Of a stretch of DNA of 64,000 nucleotides, positions 1 to 8,321 are shown piece by piece. The notes below the pieces were generated by a model, which saw only the letters and a program-made list of their open reading frames with translations, was not told the DNA's origin and did not search any database. Location of the stretch: contig NZ_BAABWJ010000001.1 of the NCBI RefSeq assembly GCF_040372805.1, forward strand, positions 248,001 to 312,000. The letters are read 5' to 3'. Both the position numbers and the translations under genes were made by a program. Source of the stretch: Pseudoteredinibacter isoporae_A. GTDB lineage: Bacteria > Pseudomonadota > Gammaproteobacteria > Pseudomonadales > Cellvibrionaceae. How positions within the stretch are numbered: position 1 is the stretch's first letter; each line of letters starts with the position of its first letter.

Positions 1-1
1 T

Positions 2-292
2 GCAGCGTTAAATGCCCAAGTTGTCACGACGGTCGCCATGGCGGAACTGGATCTCGGCGAAGCACACTTTAAAGGCTTGTCTCTACACGTCGTCTTTATG
101 TTGATTCCAATGCTGCACAATAAATACCGCGAACAACACAGCCATATTTTGCGCGAGCTAAGCAATATTGCCGAAGCCGGCGCTTTACGCCCTATAGTTG
201 ATGAACAGCATTTTTCATTAACCGAAGCTGGCCAAGCCCACGCTCGACTGGCAAGTGGTGCTACGATGGGGAAAGTGGTTATCGATATATAA
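2..292 (+). CDS. Zinc-type alcohol dehydrogenase / quinone oxidoreductase, C-terminal part
   Basis: Only the last 96 codons lie in the window; the reading frame is open from base 2 to the TAA at 290-292. The end of the protein, with an ATMGKVVIDI tail preceded by a helix rich in His, Glu and Leu, is the usual C-terminus of the medium-chain dehydrogenase/reductase superfamily, in which this part closes the Rossmann half of the subunit. These enzymes are cytosolic NAD(P)H-dependent oxidoreductases acting on alcohols, enones or quinones. No catalytic residue is visible because the catalytic domain lies upstream. The stop is 10 bases before the next gene, so the two probably share a transcript. 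The exact substrate class cannot be told from this fragment. Confidence 0.75.
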   Translation, partial: AALNAQVVTTVAMAELDLGEAHFKGLSLHVVFMLIPMLHNKYREQHSHILRELSNIAEAGALRPIVDEQHFSLTEAGQAHARLASGATMGKVVIDI

Positions 293-302
293 GGACATCA
301 TT

Positions 303-1109
303 ATGAGCAAAAAAATTCTAATTACCGGCGCAACTGACGGTATTGGCCTGGAGGCGGCAAAAATGTTTGCTGCATTGGGCCATCAAATACTTCTGCACGG
401 CCGAAACCCGGAAAAAATAGCTGCAGCCGAGAAAATACTGGCAGAGTTGAGCAACGATGGCTCGGTTTACAGCTATCAAGCCGACCTTTCCTGCCCACAG
501 GAAGCCAAACATTTGGTCGAACGCATAAAAAAAGATCATCAGACTCTGGATGTTCTCATCAATAATGCCGGTGTACTCAAAACCCCGGTAACGGTAACGC
601 TCGAGGGCCTGGACATTCGTCTTGTGGTGAATACGATCACTCCCTATTACCTCACCCTCGAACTGTTGCCTTTAATGGGCCACTCCGGGCGAGTTATTAA
701 TCTTTCTTCGGCCGCACAGGCAAAAGTGGATACTCAGGCAGTGCTGGGTAAAACTCGAGTTGACGATATGACAGCGTACGCCCAAAGCAAATTGGCGATA
801 CGCCTATGGACTCGGTACCTGGCGAGAACACTCAATAAGGCATCACCGAAACTGCTCGCCCTTAACCCAGGCTCCTTGCTGGCCAGCAAGATGGTAAAAG
901 AAGGTTTTGGTGTAAAAGGTAATGACATCGGCATTGGTGCGAAAGCCATTTTGCGCATGGCTCTGGAAGAAGATGCTGAACATCATAACGGTGACTATTT
1001 CGATAATGATATGGGTGAATTTGCAGCGTTGCCCATGGAACACACCTCAGCAAATACATCCAGCGAACTGATGGACGCTATTGAAGAGGTGTTAAGGAAA
1101 TTCTACTAG
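303..1109 (+). CDS. Short-chain dehydrogenase/reductase (SDR)
   Basis: 268 aa, a normal classical-SDR length. It has the nucleotide-binding TGATDGIG at residues 8-15, NNAG at 87-90, a serine pair at 135-136 and the catalytic YAQSK (Tyr159, Lys163). It is therefore a soluble NAD(P)-dependent oxidoreductase interconverting an alcohol and a carbonyl; the long insert between the active-site Ser and Tyr resembles the retinol-dehydrogenase/WWOX-like subgroup. The frame stays open further upstream, but the ATG at 303 begins the canonical beta-strand (KKILITG) and has a GGA 6 bases before it, so it is taken as the start. It follows the dehydrogenase fragment by 10 bases, suggesting a two-gene oxidoreductase operon. 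Substrate unknown. Confidence 0.85.
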   Translation: MSKKILITGATDGIGLEAAKMFAALGHQILLHGRNPEKIAAAEKILAELSNDGSVYSYQADLSCPQEAKHLVERIKKDHQTLDVLINNAGVLKTPVTVTLEGLDIRLVVNTITPYYLTLELLPLMGHSGRVINLSSAAQAKVDTQAVLGKTRVDDMTAYAQSKLAIRLWTRYLARTLNKASPKLLALNPGSLLASKMVKEGFGVKGNDIGIGAKAILRMALEEDAEHHNGDYFDNDMGEFAALPMEHTSANTSSELMDAIEEVLRKFY

Positions 1110-1126
1110 GCCTCACAACAACCAAA

Positions 1127-1165
1127 GCCGCCTTTCTGAATAAGCCGCCTTTTCAGAAAGACGGC
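1127..1165. terminator. Hairpin between convergent genes
   Basis: Arms 1127-1139 and 1153-1165 pair over 12 of 13 positions around a 13-base loop, between the stop of the SDR and the stop of the convergent deaminase. No clear T-run follows on either strand, so it may be a weak bidirectional terminator or only an mRNA-protecting hairpin. Confidence 0.45.
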
Positions 1166-1166
1166 C

Positions 1167-1604
1167 TCAGGACTGGCCCAGATAAGGGGACAAAAATTCA
1201 GCCACTTCCTGTTCACAACAGGAGAGTTCAACCGAGACTCCAGCAGCCTCCAACATAGCAATACCTTTGCCATTGTTTCGCGGGTCCGGGTCCAGCATGG
1301 CAACCACAAGCTTTTGAATTCCGGCATCAATCAATGCCTGAGCACAGGCACCGGTACGCCCCACAAAAGAACAAGGTTCTAACGTCACATACGCTGTCAC
1401 ACTTGAGTAATCACCAGAGTAGGCATTCAAGGCCTCTACCTCGGCATGATTCCCGCCGATCGCCTGCGTATAACCTTGCGACACGATCTTTCCTTCGTTC
1501 ACCAGTACACAAGCAACAGGAGGGTTCGGGCAACAAGCGGGTAAAGCCTGGCGGGACAGTGCCAGAGCGTGAAGCATAAATGAACGATGCGGATTCTCTG
1601 TCAT
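1167..1604 (-). CDS. Stand-alone RibD-type deaminase domain protein
   Basis: 145 aa with the zinc site of the cytidine/deoxycytidylate deaminase superfamily in its riboflavin form: HAE at 53-55 (His ligand, Glu proton shuttle) and PCSFVGRTGAC, giving Cys78 and Cys87. This GRT-spaced version is typical of RibD, which deaminates the pyrimidine intermediate of riboflavin synthesis. The C-terminal reductase half of a normal RibD (about 360-370 aa in total) is absent, and no rib gene is nearby. It could be a free-standing pyrimidine deaminase or a deaminase of another substrate. It lies 13 bases downstream of the glutaredoxin gene, so the two are probably co-transcribed. The domain is clear; the substrate is not. 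Confidence 0.8.
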   Translation of the reverse strand: MTENPHRSFMLHALALSRQALPACCPNPPVACVLVNEGKIVSQGYTQAIGGNHAEVEALNAYSGDYSSVTAYVTLEPCSFVGRTGACAQALIDAGIQKLVVAMLDPDPRNNGKGIAMLEAAGVSVELSCCEQEVAEFLSPYLGQS

Positions 1605-1617
1605 TACACCCTATCTC

Positions 1618-1947
1618 TCACTTGAGATAAGCCAAAATTCTATCCGTGTTGAAACCTTTAATGACCTTTCCGTTAACCAATACCAATGGCACACCTCGCC
1701 CGCCCAGCGCTTTGAATTGTTCATAGCCTTCACTGGAAACTTCGACATCATATTCATGGTAAGGAATATTCTTCGCCTCGAGAAACTCTCGGGTCTTTGC
1801 ACAATAAGCGCACCAGCTCGTGGCATACAGAATAACCTTCTCTTGGTGCATGGCCGCGTATTCCGGCGCCGGGCTGTGGAAACTGAAAATATCTTCTCTG
1901 AATTGATAGAGAAGCACCAGAACCACAATGATCAATAGCTTTTTCAA
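1618..1947 (-). CDS. Membrane-anchored glutaredoxin-like protein
   Basis: 109 aa. Residues 2-14 form a hydrophobic N-terminal segment that could be a membrane anchor or an uncleaved signal. The rest is a glutaredoxin/thioredoxin-fold domain with the redox motif CAYC (Cys46, Cys49) after a hydrophobic beta-strand and the cis-proline loop GVP (Pro87). The family catalyses thiol-disulfide exchange, usually with glutathione. The anchor suggests that it acts at the inner membrane, perhaps facing the periplasm as described for some DUF4124-type or GrxC-like proteins; this is inference. It is the first gene of a minus-strand pair with the RibD-type deaminase. Confidence 0.8.
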   Translation of the reverse strand: MKKLLIIVVLVLLYQFREDIFSFHSPAPEYAAMHQEKVILYATSWCAYCAKTREFLEAKNIPYHEYDVEVSSEGYEQFKALGGRGVPLVLVNGKVIKGFNTDRILAYLK

Positions 1948-2026
1948 ATCTCAAACCTGTATCAGTAAACCGCAGATCAGAAGAACCAAGAACGAAGACG
2001 TAAGTAGCGAAACAACGGCGCTTGCT

Positions 2027-3511
2027 TCAACTGTGTTTTAACAAGTTACCCAGAATGCGTTCAAGGTCACGCAAAGAGTTGCAACAATGCAATTCCGAAC
2101 AGTAGGGACGGTAACTCGCCATAATGGAATCGCCGGTATCCCAACTATTAATATGCTCGGGGTTTAACCATAACACTCGACCGGCCTGTTGATAAACTTT
2201 TTGCCAGATATCCGCTCGACCATTGCCATTATTATTGCGCGCATCTCCCAACATAATGACCGTGGTTTTCTGATCAACATCCTGCAATGCCTGTTCGGAA
2301 AAATCAGCCAGAGCCTTATCGTAACTGGTGGACTGATTCGCCCACGTTGTCATAATGTCACTCAACGCTTCCTCAAGGCTTTGATCCTTGAAGAGATTCG
2401 TCACTTCGCCCATATCGGAAGAGAAGACAAAAGATCGAGTCCTAGGCAATACTTCCTGCAAACTGTGAACAAACAACAACAAAAACCGGGCTACTCGACT
2501 GACCGAACCACTGACATCGCAAATCACCATAATCTTAGGGCGATCTACAACCGTTGTTTTCCAGCGCGTATGAAACAGCACCCCGTCATAAGCGGCATTG
2601 GCAGCAATGGTCTTACGCACGTCCAACAAGCCGCGCTTACGCAGTTTACGCTTACGACTGTGCAAACTGGCAAGACGTTTGGCCGCCTTGCGCACCAAAT
2701 CTGCCATTTGGTGCGCATAGTGATTGTCGATATTGGTGAGCTTTACTTTCTGCAGGGTATTCTCACGCAATTGCTGTCCCTTGGCTTCCGCATACAAGAG
2801 ATATTGCTGTTCAACATAATCGCGCACCTGTTCCTGCAAATGCGCCTGCGCATTACGCAGACGCGACGCCAAACGTTGCTGGGCAAGCTCATTACTGGCA
2901 TCCAGTTCAAGCAACTCCTGATTCAGCGCCTCATTTCCCATTTGGTTCATCATGCGATAACTGAACAGGGGCTTTTGAGTAAACAGCTGAATATTTTGAA
3001 CCCCCTCCTGCTGTCCCGCACGGGCAATCGCCATGGCAATCTCAGCAGCATCACCGGCCTGAAGCATCTGCCCTAAGGGAGATTGCGCTTGAACAGCCAA
3101 ATCACCCGAGAGCATCAATTCACTTTCTGATTCACCAGCGTCTTCGGACTCCCCACCACCCTGCCCGGAGCTGCTTGAAATATCGCTCGGTCCGTCACCA
3201 TTGGCTGACAGGTCCTGATTTGGCTCCGAAGGCTCGTGAATACCGTCTTCGCCCTTTTCACCTTCAGAATCCTCCCCTTTGGTACTGGGTGTGACTTCGG
3301 TAAATTTAAAAAACTCATCGAAGTAATGTTCGTAGGTCTGTTTATCCTGCTGGTTTTTGGCAAGAACCAACCCCAATCCATGGCGCAATTGATGGCGTTC
3401 CTGCACCCCCAAAAGTTCAGCCACCTTTAATGCATCCAGAGTTTCCGCTGGAGAGACCGGTACTCCCTGCTGCCTCAAGGTATGAATAAAATCTGCAAAC
3501 ACTTTCTGCAC
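2027..3511 (-). CDS. VWA domain protein (CoxE-like), partner of MoxR ATPase
   Basis: 494 aa. The C-terminal half is a von Willebrand factor A domain with a MIDAS motif DVSGS at 332-336 and a second metal-site loop GDARNN at about 422-427. The N-terminal half is helical (1-75), followed by an acidic, Ser/Gly/Glu-rich linker at about 78-135 and a long helical stretch with many Gln, Leu and Arg. This architecture matches the CoxE-like VWA proteins encoded beside MoxR AAA+ ATPases, where the pair acts as a chaperone in maturing or inserting a metal cofactor of a partner enzyme. The gene starts 24 bases after the MoxR stop. No signal peptide is visible, so it is cytosolic. The client here is unknown. 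Confidence 0.85.
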   Translation of the reverse strand: MQKVFADFIHTLRQQGVPVSPAETLDALKVAELLGVQERHQLRHGLGLVLAKNQQDKQTYEHYFDEFFKFTEVTPSTKGEDSEGEKGEDGIHEPSEPNQDLSANGDGPSDISSSSGQGGGESEDAGESESELMLSGDLAVQAQSPLGQMLQAGDAAEIAMAIARAGQQEGVQNIQLFTQKPLFSYRMMNQMGNEALNQELLELDASNELAQQRLASRLRNAQAHLQEQVRDYVEQQYLLYAEAKGQQLRENTLQKVKLTNIDNHYAHQMADLVRKAAKRLASLHSRKRKLRKRGLLDVRKTIAANAAYDGVLFHTRWKTTVVDRPKIMVICDVSGSVSRVARFLLLFVHSLQEVLPRTRSFVFSSDMGEVTNLFKDQSLEEALSDIMTTWANQSTSYDKALADFSEQALQDVDQKTTVIMLGDARNNNGNGRADIWQKVYQQAGRVLWLNPEHINSWDTGDSIMASYRPYCSELHCCNSLRDLERILGNLLKHS

Positions 3512-3535
3512 GGTTTAGACCTGTCGAATGAATAG

Positions 3536-4474
3536 CTAGGCGTTAATCTGGTTCATAATTTTGCGCAGCTCAGGCTCCACAATCTCGATATCATCCTGAT
3601 ATTTCAACAACAGGCTCAAGGTATCTCGCACCCATTTTTCATCAAGATTATCGACGTTCAACAACAGCAAAGCTCTGGCCCAATCGATGGATTCACTGAT
3701 AGCGGGCACTTTTTTCAGAGCCATCTGACGCAACTCATGGACAAAATCGACCAATTGCCCTCGCAGATTTTCGTCCATATCAGGCACTTGGCTGGCAATA
3801 ATCTGATTTTCCAAATGGGTTTCCGGAAACGGAATATGCAAGTGTAAACAACGTCGCTTCAAAGCATCACCCAGCTCTCGAGTGTTGTTACTGGTGAGAA
3901 ACACAATCGGTTTGCTTTTGGCTTTTACAGTACCGATTTCAGGAATGGAAACCTGATAGTCCGACAACAGTTCAAGTAAAAAGGCTTCAAATTCCTGATC
4001 TGATTTGTCGATTTCATCGATCAATAACACGGCACCGTCGGGTTCGCGCAAAGCCTGCAACAAAGGACGTGTTTCCAAAAACTGCTCGGAATAAAAAATA
4101 TCGCCAAAGGAATGCAAGCGCTCAACCGATTCATCCAACCCTCTCGCCCCACGCATCACATCCCCCAGCTGATCTTTCAACACCTGGGTATACAGCAATT
4201 GCTTACCATACTTCCATTCATACAGCGCTTTGGCCTCGTCCAAACCCTCATAGCACTGCATGCGAATCAAAGGCGCGGCCAAATATTCAGCCGTCACTTT
4301 GGCCAGTTCTGTTTTACCGACTCCCGGAGGGCCTTCAACCAGAATAGGCTTTTGCAGGTGGCAAGCCAGGTAGACCGCCGTGGCAATCGCGTCACTGCAA
4401 ATATATCCGCGCTGCTCAAAAGCACCTTGCAAGACTTCCGGAGAAGCTATTTTATCGGCGTGTTTAATAATCAT
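3536..4474 (-). CDS. MoxR-family AAA+ ATPase
   Basis: 312 aa. Walker A GPPGVGKT at 48-55, Walker B LLIDEID at 150-156, sensor-1 TSNN at 194-197 and an arginine finger at ALKRR (207-208) define a complete MoxR-type AAA+ ATPase. These form cytosolic rings and act with VWA-domain partners as chaperones. The neighbouring downstream gene encodes exactly such a partner. The stop of the upstream nitroreductase is only 12 bases away, so nitroreductase, MoxR and VWA form one minus-strand operon. The client protein cannot be read from the sequence. Confidence 0.9.
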   Translation of the reverse strand: MIIKHADKIASPEVLQGAFEQRGYICSDAIATAVYLACHLQKPILVEGPPGVGKTELAKVTAEYLAAPLIRMQCYEGLDEAKALYEWKYGKQLLYTQVLKDQLGDVMRGARGLDESVERLHSFGDIFYSEQFLETRPLLQALREPDGAVLLIDEIDKSDQEFEAFLLELLSDYQVSIPEIGTVKAKSKPIVFLTSNNTRELGDALKRRCLHLHIPFPETHLENQIIASQVPDMDENLRGQLVDFVHELRQMALKKVPAISESIDWARALLLLNVDNLDEKWVRDTLSLLLKYQDDIEIVEPELRKIMNQINA

Positions 4475-4486
4475 GCCAAGCTCACA

Positions 4487-5176
4487 TTAATCGTAAAAAG
4501 CAACGTTCTCAGCCAACTCGGCTCGAACGGTACGGGTTTTATTCGCGGCATGGTGGGTGTCTTCATAGCCGAAAGAAATGCCACAAAGAATCTGCATGCT
4601 GTCATCTTCTGGCAAGCCCAACTCTTTGCGAACCAAATCTGGATAGTAGGCCAAGGCGCCTTGAATACAACTGCTGACACCATATGATTCCATTACCAAA
4701 TTCAAGGTTTGCAGGTAAATCCCAACATCCAATGCATTCACAATACCAAAGCTTTTTGGCATCGCAATAAATGCCACATGAGGTGCACCGAAGAAATCGT
4801 AATTACGCAGCATTGCCGCGCCCCGCCCCGCCTTGTCACCTCGCTCGATTCCCATTGAACCATACAAAGCATAGGCGCAATCTACCTGGCGCTGGCGATA
4901 CTCGTCGAAAAAGCCCAGCGTCACATCAAAATCAGGTTTAGAGGGCGCACCACTGACCACAGCCTCCGCCAAGCTCTTGGCAAAGCTACGGCAGCGTTCA
5001 CCGGAAATCACATAGGCCTGCCAAGGTTGGGTATTGCAGTTTGAAGGCGCCTGTTGTGCTTTTTGAAAGATAGTTTCCAGGAGATCTTTCTCGATAACTT
5101 GTTCGGTAAATCCCCGCACACTGTAACGCCCTTCCAGCAGGGCATATAAATCACTTTGCTGTGGTGTGATACTCAT
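4487..5176 (-). CDS. Nitroreductase family FMN-dependent oxidoreductase
   Basis: 229 aa from the start chosen here. RYSVRGF at about 17-23 and APSNCNTQPW at about 43-52 are the FMN-binding signatures of the nitroreductase family, which uses NAD(P)H and FMN to reduce nitro groups, quinones or related substrates. The C-terminal part has the usual conserved Gly and Arg/Glu stretch. The frame is open up to 5392, but residues before MSITPQQ have no family character, so the ATG at 5174-5176 is preferred; an AGAAGG lies rather far upstream, which leaves the alternative ATG at 5209 possible. First gene of the operon with MoxR and the VWA protein. Confidence 0.85.
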   Translation of the reverse strand: MSITPQQSDLYALLEGRYSVRGFTEQVIEKDLLETIFQKAQQAPSNCNTQPWQAYVISGERCRSFAKSLAEAVVSGAPSKPDFDVTLGFFDEYRQRQVDCAYALYGSMGIERGDKAGRGAAMLRNYDFFGAPHVAFIAMPKSFGIVNALDVGIYLQTLNLVMESYGVSSCIQGALAYYPDLVRKELGLPEDDSMQILCGISFGYEDTHHAANKTRTVRAELAENVAFYD

Positions 5177-5461
5177 ACTGATATCCAATCCTTCTCTTAA
5201 TCTCTGCATCTCAAATTGTTGCGGCTTCATACAATGGCCAGTTCGACTGAAAAGCCCCAACCACTGAAATAATGCTCCTACCTTAACGCCCCTAAGCGGT
5301 TTGTCTATGTCTAAAACGTCTTTTCTACCGACCACTGATGCCAATGACCGCAATCGGACTTTCGATTGCCAACAACTGTCACTATTAGCCAAGTAGAGAG
5401 CCTCAAAATTTGATAGCCTTGGGATTTACCATAGCCACCCCATAACAATAAAGAGGCACCT

Positions 5462-7186
5462 ATGTCGCTGCTGAAAACCCTGGCCAAGGCCTTGACCGGT
5501 ATTGTATTGCTGCTTACGGTCATCGCGGTTGCCATTTACATGCACTTCAACCCCCAAGCTGACGATGAACAGGCATATATCAATGCCCGGATTCTGACGA
5601 TGGATGCAAATGGCCATATTGCAGAAGCCATGTACATCAAAAAAGATCGCATCGTTGCTGTCGGCAGCAACAGCGACATCAAAAAACGCATCGATGACCG
5701 AATCACGGCTCGTGATATGAAGGGCGCAGTGATGATGCCGGGCATTATCGACGCTCACGGACACTTCCCCGGCTCCGGCCTCGCAGCCGTGGCAGCCGAC
5801 TTGAACAGCCCCCCAATCGGCGGGGTGAAAACCATTGCGGACGCCCTCGAACTGCTGCGACAACAAGTAGAACAGAGCCCTAAAGGCAGCTGGGTCTACG
5901 CTTTTGGTTTTGATGACACTCAAGTCGCCGAACAGCGTTTTTTAACACGGCTTGAACTCGACAGTGTTTCCACGGAACATAATATTTATGTCAGTCACGT
6001 CTCGGGACATATGGGCATTGCCAATAGCATGGCGTTTGAAAGCGTCGGCTATGACAACACCACCCAAGCCCCTGTCGGCGGCGTCATTGCGCTTAGCGAA
6101 GATGGCCAGCTTGCCGGCCTCGTCGAAGAAAATGCTCAATATCCTCTGGTCATGAACGCACTCGACTTTGGCGCCAAACAGTTTTACGCCATGTCCCGCT
6201 ACGCCAGTGACGAGTACTTACGTCAAGGTGTGACCTCAGCGCAAGTCGGGCTCGCCAATAAGAAATTTATTCAAGCCGTATCGACGTTCGGCCAGCTCGG
6301 CATCTACCCACAGCGCGTTGTTATGTGGCCCGACCTTGAAGCTGCACGCGCGATTCGCGCCGGAGAGTTAAGCGTAAATAATATTGAAAGCGAGCGGGTA
6401 AAACTGGGCGCCCTGAAGCTGATCACCGACGGTTCCATCCAAGGTTATACCGGCTTTCTTGGTCACCCTTATCATGTACAAGCCGAAGGTAAAGACGACG
6501 ATTATCGAGGCTATCCCACAATGGAACGAGAGGAACTGCTCGCGACCGTCGAAGATTTTCACAAAGCCGGATGGCAAATTGCACTGCATGGTAATGGTGA
6601 CGCCGCCATCGACTTGATCATCGAAGCCTATCGCCTTGCCCAAGAAAAACACCCAAGAGAAGATGCACGCCCCATCATTATTCATGCGCAAATGACCCGT
6701 GATGATCAGCTCGATCAGTTTGCCGAACTCGGCATGACCCCCAGCTTTTTTAATAGCCATGTGTACTACTGGGGAGACCGTCACAAAGCCTTGTTTATGG
6801 GAGCAGAACGCGCCGCTCGCATCAGCCCAATGGCGGGAGCCAAAGCGCGTGGAGTTCCCTTTACTCTGCACCTGGACACCCCTATCGTGCCGATGACACC
6901 ATTCCTCGCCGCCTGGTCTGCTGTCAGCCGCGAAACCGCAGGCGGTGATGTACTGGGTCCAGAACAAGCGATCAGCCCAATGGATGCTCTACGCGCAATG
7001 ACGATTGACGCCGCTTGGCAAATATTTGCAGAAGACGATCGCGGTTCGATTGAAGCCGGAAAACTCGCGGACTTTATTGTGCTGGATCGTGACCCACTCA
7101 TTAGCGCGGACGCGCTGCGAAACGTCCAGGTGAAAGAAACGTTTATCGGTGGCGTACCACGCTTCCAATCCGCTGAAAGCCCATAA
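5462..7186 (+). CDS. Membrane-anchored YtcJ-like amidohydrolase
   Basis: 574 aa. Residues 8-28 form a single hydrophobic helix, so the enzyme is probably anchored in or exported across the inner membrane. It is followed by an N-terminal composite beta-domain and the metal-binding DAHGHF (His99, His101) typical of amidohydrolase family 3 (YtcJ-like). Later come a TDGSIQGYTG loop, an ALHGNGD motif with a metal-site His, and a closing segment GSIEAGKLADFIVLD that is diagnostic of amidohydrolases. The family hydrolyses amide or imide bonds in small molecules. It is monocistronic, with opposite-strand genes on both sides. The substrate is unknown. Confidence 0.85.
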   Translation: MSLLKTLAKALTGIVLLLTVIAVAIYMHFNPQADDEQAYINARILTMDANGHIAEAMYIKKDRIVAVGSNSDIKKRIDDRITARDMKGAVMMPGIIDAHGHFPGSGLAAVAADLNSPPIGGVKTIADALELLRQQVEQSPKGSWVYAFGFDDTQVAEQRFLTRLELDSVSTEHNIYVSHVSGHMGIANSMAFESVGYDNTTQAPVGGVIALSEDGQLAGLVEENAQYPLVMNALDFGAKQFYAMSRYASDEYLRQGVTSAQVGLANKKFIQAVSTFGQLGIYPQRVVMWPDLEAARAIRAGELSVNNIESERVKLGALKLITDGSIQGYTGFLGHPYHVQAEGKDDDYRGYPTMEREELLATVEDFHKAGWQIALHGNGDAAIDLIIEAYRLAQEKHPREDARPIIIHAQMTRDDQLDQFAELGMTPSFFNSHVYYWGDRHKALFMGAERAARISPMAGAKARGVPFTLHLDTPIVPMTPFLAAWSAVSRETAGGDVLGPEQAISPMDALRAMTIDAAWQIFAEDDRGSIEAGKLADFIVLDRDPLISADALRNVQVKETFIGGVPRFQSAESP

Positions 7187-7208
7187 ATACCGTCAGTCAC
7201 AAGCGGAC

Positions 7209-7241
7209 GCAAGCAAGTTCGTCATTAAAGAATTTGCTTGC
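7209..7241. terminator. Hairpin between convergent genes
   Basis: GCAAGCAAGTTC at 7209-7220 pairs with GAATTTGCTTGC at 7230-7241, with one G-T pair, around a 9-base loop. It covers the stop region of the minus-strand hydrolase and lies just after the amidohydrolase stop. It could end transcription from both sides, but no T-run follows. Confidence 0.45.
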
Positions 7242-7791
7242 GGCTCAACAACTGACAATATTCCCCGGCCAAATTACTCAATAAAATATCGTGAATTTGC
7301 TCTGCGGAGTATTCATTGCCCGCCAGGGTTTTCATTGCCATGGCCGGGCAGCATTCGGGAATCAGATAATTCCGAAACCCCAGGCCCGCGGCCATCCTCA
7401 CCGTCGCGTCCACTGAGTGATTCAGCAACACCCCCATAAACACCAACTCGGTAATCTTATGTTCATGGAGAAGCTCATTTAAATCCGTTTGAGCAAACGC
7501 ACAATTCTCCTGCTTGGTAACAAGCAGCTCGCCCACCACAGGTTCCAAGTCGGGTTTAAACTCAAACCAGGGTGAACTGCTATGGTAAGGGGATTGCGTA
7601 AAACGGGAAGAGTGGCGTATATGCAACACGGGCCACTGTTGCTGCCGCCAGAAACCCAGAAGTTCAGCGCTGTGCTGCTCCGCCTCCGGATGGCTACGAG
7701 AAAATTCACTAAAATGATCAATTGCCTGCTGCCAGTCAATCAACAACAGCGCCGGCATATCGGTCTGAAATTCAAAGCCTGAAGAACTCAT
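7225..7791 (-). CDS. Isochorismatase-like hydrolase lacking the usual cysteine
   Basis: 188 aa from the ATG at 7789-7791, which has a good GGAGA six bases upstream; a longer frame to 7836 has no ribosome site. The isochorismatase fold is clear: LLLIDWQQ near residue 15 supplies the catalytic Asp, a TKQENCAF segment supplies the Lys, and GVLLNHSVDATVR is the active-site loop. In the amidase-type members this loop reads as a Cys followed by Val; here the position is Ser. The true isochorismatases also lack the Cys, so the protein may hydrolyse a vinyl ether or another non-amide substrate, or may be inactive. It precedes no obvious siderophore or phenazine gene. Confidence 0.75.
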   Translation of the reverse strand: MSSSGFEFQTDMPALLLIDWQQAIDHFSEFSRSHPEAEQHSAELLGFWRQQQWPVLHIRHSSRFTQSPYHSSSPWFEFKPDLEPVVGELLVTKQENCAFAQTDLNELLHEHKITELVFMGVLLNHSVDATVRMAAGLGFRNYLIPECCPAMAMKTLAGNEYSAEQIHDILLSNLAGEYCQLLSRKQIL

Positions 7792-7848
7792 TGCATTTCT
7801 CCGTTGAAACACAAACGTGGTAGCGCGATTAATCAAAAGCCAGAAACA

Positions 7849-7874
7849 AAAACAGGAGCCGAAGCTCCTGTTTT
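7849..7874 (-). terminator. Rho-independent terminator of exbD
   Basis: An 11-bp perfect stem (7849-7859 with 7864-7874) closes a four-base loop that reads TTCG on the minus strand. The minus-strand stem ends in a run of T. It lies 25 bases after the exbD stop. Confidence 0.85.
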
Positions 7875-7898
7875 ACTAACACCTTATTAATGAACCGC

Positions 7899-8321
7899 TT
7901 AGCGCTTTTTAATATCCGGTGCCAGTGAAACGTTATAAACGTTCGCTTCGCGAGCCGCATCGGCAATAGCGATGTACTTTTCAGCGCTCGCTTTACCATC
8001 AGCTTTAATAATGACAGAAGCTTTCGGGTTCTCTGCGTGTAAACGCTCGATGTTTGCACGTACAGCGCGTACATCAACACGACGGCCTTCCATCCAGATT
8101 TCATCAGTAGCACTGACTTCAACCAAGATGTTCTGCGGTGCATCTGGTGGCGGAGGATTGTCATTCTCAGGTGGAATATTGACCCCAATACCCACTTCCT
8201 TCACGAATGAAGCCGTTACAATAAAGAAGATCAACATGATGAAAACCACGTCCAGCATGGGCGTCAGGTCGATATCCGCTTTCTCTTCAACTTCTACTTT
8301 GTTCTTCTTACGACGGCTCAT
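7899..8321 (-). CDS. exbD: ExbD-type biopolymer transport protein
   Basis: 140 aa. A charged cytosolic tail (MSRRKKNKV...) is followed by the single membrane helix with DLTPMLDVVFIMLIFF, whose Asp24 corresponds to the proton-pathway aspartate of ExbD/TolR. After that come a Pro-rich stretch at about 50-60 and the periplasmic ExbD domain ending in APDIKKR. ExbD works with ExbB and TonB (or TolR with TolQ) to convert proton-motive force into outer-membrane transport energy. No exbB or tonB adjoins it; the gene stands alone with its own terminator. It could energise TonB receptors such as the one at 60.7-63.2 kb, but that is speculation. Confidence 0.9.
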   Translation of the reverse strand: MSRRKKNKVEVEEKADIDLTPMLDVVFIMLIFFIVTASFVKEVGIGVNIPPENDNPPPPDAPQNILVEVSATDEIWMEGRRVDVRAVRANIERLHAENPKASVIIKADGKASAEKYIAIADAAREANVYNVSLAPDIKKR

